Source: DATJGR01 sp963812255 (GTDB lineage: Bacteria; Pseudomonadota; Gammaproteobacteria; Pseudomonadales; Azotimanducaceae). From it: DNA of 64,000 bases. Shown here one piece after another: positions 52,907 to 61,350 of this stretch. Below the pieces are notes generated by a model. The model was not told where the DNA came from and did not search any database. It saw only the letters and a list, made by a program, of their open reading frames with translations. Position numbers and translations under genes: made by a program. The DNA is taken from contig CAWEUM010000003.1 in NCBI GenBank assembly GCA_963812255.1, positions 124,001 to 188,000 of the forward strand, in the 5' to 3' direction. The first letter of the stretch is position 1. Each line of letters opens with the position of its first letter.

Positions 52907-53800
52907 ATGAACGGCGAACTGAAAGATTCGAACCGTATCTCGAGCGCCGCTCTGAAACGCGATCTCGTCGAGCGCGTGCTCGCACGGCTCGGGTTCGCCG
53001 AACAACCGGAACCTTCCCTCACCGGATTGACCGAACTCTACCAGGCATGGTGCCGGCGCGTGCCTTTCGACAACATTCGCAAACTCATCCATGTCCGTTC
53101 CGACAATGCAGCAACGTTGCCCGGCGATGCGCCCAACGAGTTCTTCGAGGCGTGGCTGGCGCACGGTACTGGTGCGACCTGCTGGGCTGGCAACGGTGCT
53201 TTGTGCGATCTGCTCGTGTCGATCGGATTCGACGCGCACCGCGCGGCGGCGACGATGATGGTGGCGCCGGACCTGCCGCCGAACCACGGCTCGGTGATCG
53301 TGCACTTCGACGGCGACCGCTACATCGTCGACGCATCGATGCTGTTCGTCGAGCCATTGCCGCTGCGTGCCGGCGCGCGTGTCGAACATCCGGCCTGGGG
53401 CGTGGACGCGCGTAACGTCGATGGCTACTTCACCGTGCGCTGGAACGCACTGCGACGAACCGATCTGCTCGACTGTCGCTACAACCGATACGACGTATCC
53501 GCTTCCGAGTTCAGTGGGTTCCACGAAGCGACGCGAGCGTGGAGTCCGTTCAACTTCAGCCTCAATCTAAACCTGGTACGCGACCGGGGCCGCATCGCTG
53601 CCGGAGACGGCAAACGCGTCATCGTCGGTGCATCCGGTGACGTCACCACGACACCGCTCACCATTGATGCACGGCGACGCTTTTTGATCGACGAGATAGG
53701 TATCAGCGAAGAGATCGTCATGATGTTACCCGACGATGCGCCGATGACGCCGCCGCCGGGATCTCGAACGGCATCGATCGCACGTCAATCGGATCGGTAG
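52907..53800 (+). CDS. Arylamine N-acetyltransferase
   Basis: A 297-residue NAT that transfers acetyl from acetyl-CoA to arylamines or hydrazines. The catalytic triad is C92 (GATCWAGN), H127 (PPNHGS) and D142 (YIVDAS), with spacing close to characterised enzymes. VPFDNIRKLIHVRS is the usual N-terminal motif (normally PFENL). ATG 52907 is favoured by domain fit; the frame extends to 52775 without support. It ends 4 bases before the M50 protease gene, suggesting an operon. Confidence 0.88.
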   Translation: MNGELKDSNRISSAALKRDLVERVLARLGFAEQPEPSLTGLTELYQAWCRRVPFDNIRKLIHVRSDNAATLPGDAPNEFFEAWLAHGTGATCWAGNGALCDLLVSIGFDAHRAAATMMVAPDLPPNHGSVIVHFDGDRYIVDASMLFVEPLPLRAGARVEHPAWGVDARNVDGYFTVRWNALRRTDLLDCRYNRYDVSASEFSGFHEATRAWSPFNFSLNLNLVRDRGRIAAGDGKRVIVGASGDVTTTPLTIDARRRFLIDEIGISEEIVMMLPDDAPMTPPPGSRTASIARQSDR

Positions 53801-53804
53801 CGCG

Positions 53805-54473
53805 ATGGATACGTTTACGCTGGTCGGCGTCATCGTCATTGCAGTCCTGTCGATCACCAGCCACGAAGCAGCACACGGATTCGCGGCCGACCGGCTAGGG
53901 GACTCGACCGCGCGCGAAGCCGGTCGCCTGACCTTGAACCCGATTCCACACATCGATCCGTTCTTCACGATTCTGCTGCCGCTGACACTGCTGCTGACCG
54001 GCGCGCCGTTCATCTTCGGCGGCGCGAAGCCGGTACCTGTCAACCTGTCGCGATTGCATCATCCGCGACGCGACGGTGCGCTGGTCGGTGCCGCCGGTCC
54101 GGGCGCGAACTTCGCGATTGCGCTCGCTCTGATGGCATCGTTCGCGCTCGCCCGGGCGTTCGGTCTGCCGCCAGCGTCGGCCTGGTATCAGATCGCCGCG
54201 ATCGGCATTTTCATCAACGTACTGCTTGCGGTATTCAACCTGATTCCGATTCCACCGCTTGATGGCTCGCGCGTGTTGCAGTATTTCCTGCCACCAGGCG
54301 CGCTCGCCGTGTATTTGCGCATGGAGCGATTCGGACTGTTGATCATCGTCGCGCTGCTGCTGTTTGTACCGGGTATTCAAAAGCCGTTGCTCGCAGCAAT
54401 CATCTCGGTGATCGGCGCGATGGCGACATTGTTCGGCGTTCAATCGTCATTCGGCCAGGCGCTACCGATCTGA
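53805..54473 (+). CDS. Site-2 protease-family (M50) intramembrane metalloprotease
   Basis: A 222-residue membrane protein with about five helices. The zinc motif HEAAH (HExxH) lies in helix 1 (ITSHEAAHGFAADRLGD), and the second-site motif is FNLIPIPPLDGSRV (NxxPxPPLDG). The compact form without PDZ or CBS domains belongs to the Rip/S2P-like minimal group. Substrate is unknown; it may cleave a membrane-anchored regulator. It follows arylamine N-acetyltransferase by 4 bases and faces an SDR gene. Confidence 0.9.
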   Translation: MDTFTLVGVIVIAVLSITSHEAAHGFAADRLGDSTAREAGRLTLNPIPHIDPFFTILLPLTLLLTGAPFIFGGAKPVPVNLSRLHHPRRDGALVGAAGPGANFAIALALMASFALARAFGLPPASAWYQIAAIGIFINVLLAVFNLIPIPPLDGSRVLQYFLPPGALAVYLRMERFGLLIIVALLLFVPGIQKPLLAAIISVIGAMATLFGVQSSFGQALPI

Positions 54474-54497
54474 CCGGAGCCAGCGGTACGCCCGCTG

Positions 54498-55253
54498 CTA
54501 GAGATTCCCCTTGTGCTGCACGCCGTCGACGGAGAGCGTGACGCCCGATATCCACGACGCCCGGGAGGAGGCGAGAAAGACGACCGCCGCGGCGACTTCT
54601 TCGGCAGTACCGAGACGACCGAACGGAATGCTGTCGCGAATGCGCTCATACATTGCCGGCATGCCCTGTTTGATCTGCTCCCACATGCCACCGGGAAATT
54701 CGATCGAACCCGGCGCGACGCAGTTGACCCGGATACCCTGCGGCGCAAGCGTTGCTGCGAGCGTCTTCGAGTGGCTGATCAGCGCCGCCTTCGCGGCCGC
54801 ATACGACGGCGGCGATCCCGCTTCGAGTCCCGATGTCGAGGCGATGTGAATGACGACACCGTGCCCGGCTGCGGCCATCCACGGCACGACCTGCCAGGTT
54901 GCACGGACGCTGGCCATCACGTCGATCGCATAGCTCATCTGCCAACCGGCCTCGTCATCCGACGTACCGAAGCCGGATGAATTGTTCACGAGCACGTCGA
55001 CACTGCCGAGCCGTTCGCGACTCCGGTTCAAAAAGTCCGTCAGCGCCTGTGGGTCCGCCACGTCGCAAATCTGCGCGTGGACCGTGACATCCCGCGCCTC
55101 CAATTCGGTGCGCGTGGCGTCGAGCGCGGCCTGCCCACGTGCGCAGATCGCCACGTTCGCGCTCTCCGCCGCGAACTCGAGCGCGATCGCGCGGCCGATA
55201 CCGCGGCTGGCACCCGTTACGACCACTCCCCTGCCTTTCAGTCCAAGGTCCAT
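54498..55253 (-). CDS. Short-chain dehydrogenase/reductase
   Basis: A 251-residue SDR. Cofactor motif TGASRGIG (13-20), VNNSSG in place of the common NNAG, and catalytic YAAAK (SPPSYAAAKAAL). The ARG after the second strand (VAICARG) suggests NADP(H). A C-terminal SDR motif SGVTLSVDGV is complete. It is the third gene, after a hairpin-containing gap, in the run amidohydrolase - ThDP enzyme - SDR. Confidence 0.88.
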   Translation of the reverse strand: MDLGLKGRGVVVTGASRGIGRAIALEFAAESANVAICARGQAALDATRTELEARDVTVHAQICDVADPQALTDFLNRSRERLGSVDVLVNNSSGFGTSDDEAGWQMSYAIDVMASVRATWQVVPWMAAAGHGVVIHIASTSGLEAGSPPSYAAAKAALISHSKTLAATLAPQGIRVNCVAPGSIEFPGGMWEQIKQGMPAMYERIRDSIPFGRLGTAEEVAAAVVFLASSRASWISGVTLSVDGVQHKGNL

Positions 55254-55292
55254 GCCCGCTTCTCCGTGAGGTAGATGGAACCCGCGCCGAAT

Positions 55293-55314
55293 GGGTTCAG
55301 AGTCACTCTGACCC
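55293..55314 (-). terminator. GGGTTCAGAG / CTCTGACCC bulged hairpin
   Basis: The arm 55293-55302 pairs with 55306-55314 with a one-base bulge around a three-base loop. It lies between the ThDP paralog B stop and the SDR start, both read on the minus strand. It may terminate or attenuate read-through, and resembles the hairpin at 39383-39405. Confidence 0.45.
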
Positions 55315-55332
55315 TTTCGCCGCCATGTGTCG

Positions 55333-56967
55333 TTAGCGGCCCGGCGCGATGCTGCCTTTCATCGGTTCCAGCGCCAGCATGTCGATCTCGAGGAGATACG
55401 GGCCATCGGCCGTGAGCGCATCATGAAAACCGGTCTCGAAATCGGCCACCGAACGCACCACCCGGCCCGGCACGCCCAAGCTCTGACCCAGCGCGACGAA
55501 GTCGACCGAACCGAGATCGGTTTCGTTGATGCGCCCCTCGAATCGGCTGGCCTGCAGGCCGCGCAGCACCCCGTAACCGCGGTCGTTGAACACGCAGACG
55601 ATCACCGGCACCCGATATTGCGCGGCGGTTGCGAGTTCCGTCGCATGAAACATGAAGCCGCCGTCGCCGTGAATCACCAATGTGCGGCGGCCGCTGCCGA
55701 TCGCCGCGCCGATTGCCAGCGGCAGCCCTGGACCGATCGCGCCGGAGGTTGGACTCATCGACGTTCGCGGCACGAGGATCGGAAGCAACTGGTTGCCGAA
55801 GTTGTACGCCGGCACCGTCGTGTCGCGCACCACGTTGGCGTCACCGGGTAACCCGGCGCGCATCCGATCCATGATCGCTGAATAGTCCGATCCGATACGC
55901 GCGCGCAACGACGCGCGCACACCGTCGCGCACTTCGAACAACGCTGCGTTGAATTGCGCGTCGTTGGGCGATGCATCAGCAAGTTGCTCGTTCAGCGCAT
56001 TCAGTGCGAGTGATGCATCACCCACCACCGCGACGTCAGCGCGGTGCGCGCGACCGATCACGCCCGGATCGATGTCGATGTGCACGAGTTGCCCGGGCGG
56101 CACGAGCCGATGGTTCGCACCGTCGACTCCGGCCTGGAAACGCGTACCGATGGCAAGTGTGACATCCGCGGATGCCAGCGCGCTGGCGACCGCACGGCTC
56201 TGATACAGATTGCCGATCGACAGCGCATGCGTCTCCGCAATGCTGCCCCGTCCGTTGACGGTGGTGATGATCGGTGCGCCGAGCCGCTGCGCGAGATCGA
56301 GAAGGGCCGCGCCCGCGCCGGACGCAATCACGCCGCCACCCGCAACGATGACCCGCCTCCGCGCGCGCTTCAGGACCTCCGCCGCCGCGCTCACCGCCGC
56401 CGGATCGGGTACATCGACGTTGCCCGCCGGCACGGCGAATGCCTGATCGCCCACCTCGGCATACTGTAGATCGATCGGAATTTCGATCGCGCCGGGTTGC
56501 CCACGACCGCGCGACATTTCCGCGACCACGTGCGCCAACAGCGGTGCGATGTCACGTACCGTGCGCGGGCTCTCGACCACACGCGCGACGCTGCGCAACA
56601 TCTCGACCTGTTTGTCGGCTTCGTGAACGTAACCGAGACCGCGCCCATAGAAGCCGGTCTCGGCCTGCCCGGTAATCAGCAGCACCCGGCTCGATGCATA
56701 AGCCGCTTCGTACAAACCGGTCACCGTGTTCGTCGTGCCCGGCCCGGTGCTCGCGATCATCACGCCGATCTCACCGGTCGCACGGGCATACCCATCGGCG
56801 GCGTGCGTACCGGCCTGTTCGTGGCGCACGTCGATGAGTTGTGTGAAGCCGAGCCGGTTGATCGCGTCCAGCATCGGCATGTTGTGGATGCTGACGATCG
56901 CGAACGCATGGCGGACGCGCAGTGCCGCCAAAGCTTCGGCCACCAGGTCGGCACCGGTACGGGTCAC
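55333..56967 (-). CDS. Acetolactate-synthase-like ThDP-dependent enzyme (paralog B)
   Basis: A 544-residue ThDP enzyme closely similar to the one at 35642-37276: GADLVAEALAALRVRHAFAIVSIHNMPMLDAI, catalytic glutamate in DVRHEQAGTHAADGYAR, and PP-domain HGDGGFMFH with VCVFNDRGYGVLR. The start codon is GTG 56967, overlapping the amidohydrolase stop (GTGA), and this makes the two paralogs the same length. The extension to 57024 lies inside the amidohydrolase gene. The reaction is unknown, but coupling with the amidohydrolase points to C-C bond cleavage or formation on a 2-oxo acid. Confidence 0.87.
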   Translation of the reverse strand: MTRTGADLVAEALAALRVRHAFAIVSIHNMPMLDAINRLGFTQLIDVRHEQAGTHAADGYARATGEIGVMIASTGPGTTNTVTGLYEAAYASSRVLLITGQAETGFYGRGLGYVHEADKQVEMLRSVARVVESPRTVRDIAPLLAHVVAEMSRGRGQPGAIEIPIDLQYAEVGDQAFAVPAGNVDVPDPAAVSAAAEVLKRARRRVIVAGGGVIASGAGAALLDLAQRLGAPIITTVNGRGSIAETHALSIGNLYQSRAVASALASADVTLAIGTRFQAGVDGANHRLVPPGQLVHIDIDPGVIGRAHRADVAVVGDASLALNALNEQLADASPNDAQFNAALFEVRDGVRASLRARIGSDYSAIMDRMRAGLPGDANVVRDTTVPAYNFGNQLLPILVPRTSMSPTSGAIGPGLPLAIGAAIGSGRRTLVIHGDGGFMFHATELATAAQYRVPVIVCVFNDRGYGVLRGLQASRFEGRINETDLGSVDFVALGQSLGVPGRVVRSVADFETGFHDALTADGPYLLEIDMLALEPMKGSIAPGR

Positions 56968-58094
56968 GCGGCGGCCTTCAACGTCGAGAGGTCGATGCGA
57001 TAAAGATCGGCGACGTTGTCGCATAGAATCGCGCGGCGCTGTTCATTCGTCAGATGCTTCGACTGTTCTGCGAGCATCTGCTGCGACCACGGCCACGTCG
57101 AATCACTGTGCGGAAAATCGTTCGCCCACATCAGACGGCGCCAGTTCATCTGATCGGCGCTGCGAAACGCCACCCAGTCGTCCTGAAACGTCGTGTAGAT
57201 ATGCTCACTGAAGTATTCCGACGGTGCCTTCGACAGGTTGACGCCCTTGCCGAGCCAGTTGCGGTGGCGGTTGTAAGCGTGGTCCATCCGGTACATGTAG
57301 TGCGGCACCCAGCCCGCGTCCGCTTCGACGCACACGATTTTCAGCTGCGGATGCCGCTCGAACACACCGCCGAAGATCATCGTGCCGAGAATGTCCTGGT
57401 TGCCTCGGATGATCGACAGGAAGCTGTTGATGCGTGGGCCACGCGGGCGGCTGCTGCCCCGGCTGGTCAGAATATGGAACGACAGTGGCAGATCCAGCTC
57501 CACGGCGACCTCCCACACCGGATCGTAGATCGGGCTGTCGTAGTCCTCCTGCGCGGGATCGCCCGGCATCATCACGCCGCGCAAGCCCAACTCTTTGATC
57601 GCGCGGATGTCGGCGACGCCTTCCGCCGGCGTGCGCATCGCGCTCTGACCGCAGCCCAGCAGGCGCTGCGGTTGCGACGCGCAGTACTGCGCGATCCAAC
57701 GGTTGTACGCATCGAAACACGCCTTCTTGTAGTCGAAGTCCGCGTGATTGCACAGCAGCATGCCGACAGTCGGGTAGATGACTTCGGCGGCGACACCGTC
57801 GCGATCCTGATCGGCCAGACGCGCAACGGGATCCCAGCCGCCGCGATGCAGTTCTTCGAATTTCACGCCGGACTCGTTGATGTCTTCCGGTGCCTTGCCC
57901 GCGGCCGCGACCAGCCCAAGGTGAATCGGCCGGTCCATGCCGTCGATGACGAACACGTCGCCGTGCTCGGCGGTTGCGACCACGTGCGGCGCGCGATCGC
58001 GAAACGCGCGATCGATGTAACCGGTATACGTGTCGGGGTGTTCAGTGATGTGTGAATCGGCGGAGATGATCGGATAGCGGCTGTCGTTGCTCAT
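56964..58094 (-). CDS. Amidohydrolase-family (amidohydrolase-2) protein
   Basis: A 376-residue TIM-barrel metal-dependent hydrolase or decarboxylase. The first metal motif is ISADSH (DxH), with further ligands in SFHILTSRG and the C-terminal MWANDFPHSDSTWPWS. The family includes decarboxylases of aromatic acids (ACMSD, gamma-resorcylate) and non-hydrolytic lyases. The start 58094 gives MSNDSRYPIISADSHITEHP. Its stop overlaps the GTG of ThDP paralog B. It is divergent from the aldo/keto reductase. Confidence 0.88.
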   Translation of the reverse strand: MSNDSRYPIISADSHITEHPDTYTGYIDRAFRDRAPHVVATAEHGDVFVIDGMDRPIHLGLVAAAGKAPEDINESGVKFEELHRGGWDPVARLADQDRDGVAAEVIYPTVGMLLCNHADFDYKKACFDAYNRWIAQYCASQPQRLLGCGQSAMRTPAEGVADIRAIKELGLRGVMMPGDPAQEDYDSPIYDPVWEVAVELDLPLSFHILTSRGSSRPRGPRINSFLSIIRGNQDILGTMIFGGVFERHPQLKIVCVEADAGWVPHYMYRMDHAYNRHRNWLGKGVNLSKAPSEYFSEHIYTTFQDDWVAFRSADQMNWRRLMWANDFPHSDSTWPWSQQMLAEQSKHLTNEQRRAILCDNVADLYRIDLSTLKAAA

Positions 58095-58221
58095 GTGATT
58101 GCGGCCTGTTCGAATGACGGACCGACTATTCAGCAGCGGGCAAAGCCGCGTCAAGTTGCTTTGCACAGGCGTCGGTCCCAAGCTCTCGACATCACGGTGG
58201 AATATCACGGGAGCAGCCACG

Positions 58222-59229
58222 ATGGAGACGCGACGCCTCGGCCGCAATGGACTCGAAGTGCCGGTGCTGTGCCTCGGCACGATGACGTTCGGTTTTCAGA
58301 CCGATGAAGCACACAGCGTGGAGATTCTCGACGCCGCTTACGAGCGCGGCCTGATGTTTCTCGACACCGCCGATGGCTATCCGCTCGGTGGTTCGCTGGA
58401 CACCGTGGGGGCAACCGAGGCGATCATCGGCCGCTGGATGAAATCACGCGGCAACCGCGACGAGATCATTCTCGCAACGAAGTGCTACGCGCCGATGCGT
58501 CGCGGCCCCAATGCGTCCGGTCTGTCGCGCCAGCACATCGTCGATTCGATCGATGCGAGTCTGACCCGCCTACAGACCGATTACGTCGATCTGTATCAGG
58601 CACATGCATTCGATCCACGGGTACCGATCGAGGAATCGCTGCGCGCCTTCGACGATCTGGTGAGGGCTGGCAAGGTGCGCTATGTGGGCTGTTCGAACTA
58701 TCCGGCGTGGCGGCTCGGGCAGGCGCTTGCCGCCGCAGACCGAATGGGCGTCGCGCGCTACGCATCGCTGCAGCCACGCTACAACCTGCTGTATCGGGAG
58801 ATCGAAACCGAACTGTTGCCGCTGGTGCGTGCCGAAGGGCTCGGTGTGCTTGCCTACAATCCGCTCGCCGGTGGGTTGCTGTCCGGCAAGTACCGGCGAG
58901 ACGCGGGCCTGCAGCCGCAGACGCGATTCACACTGGGTTCGGCCGGCGGCATGTATCAGCACCGCTACTGGCACGATGCGTACTTCGATGCGGTCGATGC
59001 GCTCGAATCATTGGTGCACGAGCGCGGCGTATCGATGGTCAGCCTCGCCGTCGGTTGGGTACTTCGCCAGACCGGCATCACGTCGGCGATCATCGGGGCA
59101 AGCCGTGCCGATCAACTCGATGCCAATGTCGCTGCGCTCGAGATCGCCTGGGACGACGATCTGACGAAGGGCTGCGAGGCGTTGTGGTGGGCGCTGCCGC
59201 GCCGGCCGGTCACCGAGGGGTATCGCTGA
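58222..59229 (+). CDS. Aldo/keto reductase
   Basis: A 335-residue AKR. Catalytic tetrad: D in FLDTADGYP with Y in DGYP, K in ILATKCYAPM and H in LYQAHAFDP; PPGSSN-like VGCSNYPAW and the NADPH-binding SAIIGASRADQLD are present. It belongs to the YajO/Tas-like group. GGGAG precedes ATG 58222. It is the first gene of a packed plus-strand run to 63.8 kb, but its link with the peroxiredoxin downstream is only positional. Confidence 0.92.
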   Translation: METRRLGRNGLEVPVLCLGTMTFGFQTDEAHSVEILDAAYERGLMFLDTADGYPLGGSLDTVGATEAIIGRWMKSRGNRDEIILATKCYAPMRRGPNASGLSRQHIVDSIDASLTRLQTDYVDLYQAHAFDPRVPIEESLRAFDDLVRAGKVRYVGCSNYPAWRLGQALAAADRMGVARYASLQPRYNLLYREIETELLPLVRAEGLGVLAYNPLAGGLLSGKYRRDAGLQPQTRFTLGSAGGMYQHRYWHDAYFDAVDALESLVHERGVSMVSLAVGWVLRQTGITSAIIGASRADQLDANVAALEIAWDDDLTKGCEALWWALPRRPVTEGYR

Positions 59230-59268
59230 GCTACACTCGCGGTTCGTCGAAAACAGGAGAAGTCACTC

Positions 59269-59739
59269 GTGGCAATCGAAGAAGGCAAATCGGCCCCGGC
59301 GTTCAATTTGAAGGACGCCAACGGCAAGACTGTGGCGCTGAAGGATTTCAAGGGCAAGAACGTTGTCGTGTATTTCTACCCGAAGGACGACACGCCCGGC
59401 TGCACGAAGGAAGCATGCGGATTCCGGGATCTTTGGAAGGACATACAGAAGACCGGCACCGTCGTGCTCGGGATTTCTGCCGACGATGCAGCGTCGCATC
59501 AGAAGTTCATCGGCAAACACAAACTGCCGTTCACGTTGCTGTCGGATCCCGATCGTTCGGTGATGACGAAGTACGATGCATATGGCGAGAAGATGATGTA
59601 CGGCAAGAAGACCGTGGGCGTGATTCGCTCGACGGTGCTGATCGGTCCCGACGGAAAAGTGCGCAAACACTGGAAGCGCGTGCCGAAGGCCGAGGCTCAC
59701 CCCGAGAAGGTGCTCGAAGCACTCACTGAGCTGTCATGA
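59269..59739 (+). CDS. bcp: Peroxiredoxin (BCP/PrxQ type)
   Basis: A 156-residue thiol peroxidase that reduces H2O2 and organic peroxides using thioredoxin. The peroxidatic and resolving cysteines lie five residues apart in DDTPGCTKEACGFRD, the atypical 2-Cys BCP pattern. GTG start with AGGAGA well placed. The stop overlaps the methyltransferase start (ATGA). Confidence 0.94.
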   Translation: MAIEEGKSAPAFNLKDANGKTVALKDFKGKNVVVYFYPKDDTPGCTKEACGFRDLWKDIQKTGTVVLGISADDAASHQKFIGKHKLPFTLLSDPDRSVMTKYDAYGEKMMYGKKTVGVIRSTVLIGPDGKVRKHWKRVPKAEAHPEKVLEALTELS

Positions 59740-60530
59740 GCGATCGCAGTACGTTCTACACCGACCACTGGAAAGTGATCGAAGACGAACGCGTTGCACG
59801 CTACGAGCAGATGTTCGTGTGGCGGGACGAACAGAAAAGGTTGCTCGAACCGGCGCGGATCGCTGCCGGACAGCGGGTGCTCGATCTCGGTTGCGGACCT
59901 GGCTTTCTGAGTCTCGCGCTGGCCGAACTCGTCGGCCCATCGGGGGCCGTGCATGGCGTGGATATCAACGCCCGCTTCGTCGCAGATGCGGGGCGTCGTG
60001 CCAAAGAGCGGGCGATATCGAACGCGCAGTTTCACCAGCTCAACGGCGCAACCCTGCCGCTCGACACGGCGAGCATCGACGTAGTGATCGCCAAGAATGT
60101 GTTCGAGTACGTCCCCGACCTGCGCGCGACGCTCGACGAAGCCGTACGCGTGCTCGCTCCGGGCGGTCGCCTGCACGCAATCGACAGCGACTGGGGCTTC
60201 GTCATCGTCGAGCCGTGGGGCAAAGACACCGTGGACCGCTTCTTCGCTGCGGCGGCGCCTGCGTTTCGCGAGCCGCACATCGGCCGTAAATTGCCGGCGG
60301 CATTCCAGGCAGCCGGTCTGCGCGACATCGAAGTGCGCATCGTGCCGATCGTCGATCGCGCCGGCGCGCTGTTGCCCGTGTTGCGCAACATGCGCAGTTA
60401 CATCGCAACGTTCGAAACGCTGCCGCTCGCCGAAGTGGACGAGCTGCTTGGCGCAGCAGAGCGCAGCATCGATGCTGGCACGTATATGGCCTGTCTGCCG
60501 CAGTTCCTGGTCACGGGCACGCGCACCTGA
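59736..60530 (+). CDS. SAM-dependent methyltransferase
   Basis: A 264-residue class I methyltransferase. Motif I is VLDLGCGPGFLSLALAELVG, motif II VHGVDIN, then VIAKNVFEYVPD and VLAPGGRLHAIDSDWGF. This is the UbiE/Coq5-like shape that methylates small molecules or lipids. It overlaps the peroxiredoxin gene by four bases (ATGA) and is followed 52 bases later by a hydrolase, so translation is linked to peroxiredoxin. Target unknown. Confidence 0.87.
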   Translation: MSDRSTFYTDHWKVIEDERVARYEQMFVWRDEQKRLLEPARIAAGQRVLDLGCGPGFLSLALAELVGPSGAVHGVDINARFVADAGRRAKERAISNAQFHQLNGATLPLDTASIDVVIAKNVFEYVPDLRATLDEAVRVLAPGGRLHAIDSDWGFVIVEPWGKDTVDRFFAAAAPAFREPHIGRKLPAAFQAAGLRDIEVRIVPIVDRAGALLPVLRNMRSYIATFETLPLAEVDELLGAAERSIDAGTYMACLPQFLVTGTRT

Positions 60531-60582
60531 GGTCGAGCGTTGGGGGTTCTGGCACAATGCCGGCGTCACGGGAGTACGCATC

Positions 60583-61350
60583 ATGCCGACCATACGCACA
60601 TCAGGTACAGAGATTTACTACGAAGCCACCGGCTCCGGACCCGCGCTGCTGTTCGCCCACGGCGCCGGCGGCAATGCGGCCAGTTGGTGGCAGCAAGTAC
60701 CCGCGTTCGCGCACGATCACCGTGTGATCACGTTCGACCATCGCGGCTTCGGTCGCTCGCGCTGCGAGCCCGACGCGTTCTCGGCGATTGCATTCGATGC
60801 CGACGCGTTGGCGATTCTGGACGCCGAGCAGATCGACCGCGCTGCGATCGTCTGTCAATCGATGGGTGGCTGGACCGGGATACGGCTTGCGGTGAACCAT
60901 CCGGAGCGCGTTCGCGCGCTCGTATTGGCTAATACACCCGGGGCGATTTACAGCGACGCGTTGCGCGACCAGATGCGCACGTTGACGGCGCGTCCGCCCA
61001 GTGGTGATCTGACGGCAATGACGCTCGGCGCGCCATACCGCGACGCGAATCCGAGCGGCACCTATTTGTATACTGCGCTGACGGCATTCAATACCACCCC
61101 GATGCCACTGGCGGCATTGATGGCGCGCGAAGCGTTCGTAGCGGCCGAGCGGCTGAACCCGTTCCCGGTGCCGGTGCATGTGATCGCCAGTGAACTGGAT
61201 GTGACATTTCCGCCGGACCTGCTCACTTCGACTGCGGCACTGATCAATGCCGGCGTTTCGATGGTCGAGGGCGCGGGACACTCGACCTATTTCGAAAAGC
61301 CCGCCGAATTCAATGCGATCGTGCGCGAATTCCTGGCGCGACATCCTTGA
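60583..61350 (+). CDS. Alpha/beta-hydrolase
   Basis: A 255-residue hydrolase. LFAHGAGGNAASWWQQVP gives the HG oxyanion loop; the nucleophile elbow is CQSMGG; GAGHSTYFEKP holds the catalytic His. GGGAG lies before ATG 60583; the frame upstream to 60097 shadows the methyltransferase. The stop overlaps the start of the mechanosensitive channel (TTGA). No signal peptide. It resembles esterases or meta-cleavage-type hydrolases but no substrate is implied by neighbours. Confidence 0.86.
   Translation: MPTIRTSGTEIYYEATGSGPALLFAHGAGGNAASWWQQVPAFAHDHRVITFDHRGFGRSRCEPDAFSAIAFDADALAILDAEQIDRAAIVCQSMGGWTGIRLAVNHPERVRALVLANTPGAIYSDALRDQMRTLTARPPSGDLTAMTLGAPYRDANPSGTYLYTALTAFNTTPMPLAALMAREAFVAAERLNPFPVPVHVIASELDVTFPPDLLTSTAALINAGVSMVEGAGHSTYFEKPAEFNAIVREFLARHP

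Noticed and set aside
57054..58055. 333-codon plus-strand frame opposite the amidohydrolase
   Set aside because: Shadow frame with no recognisable domain, while the minus strand carries metal-binding motifs.
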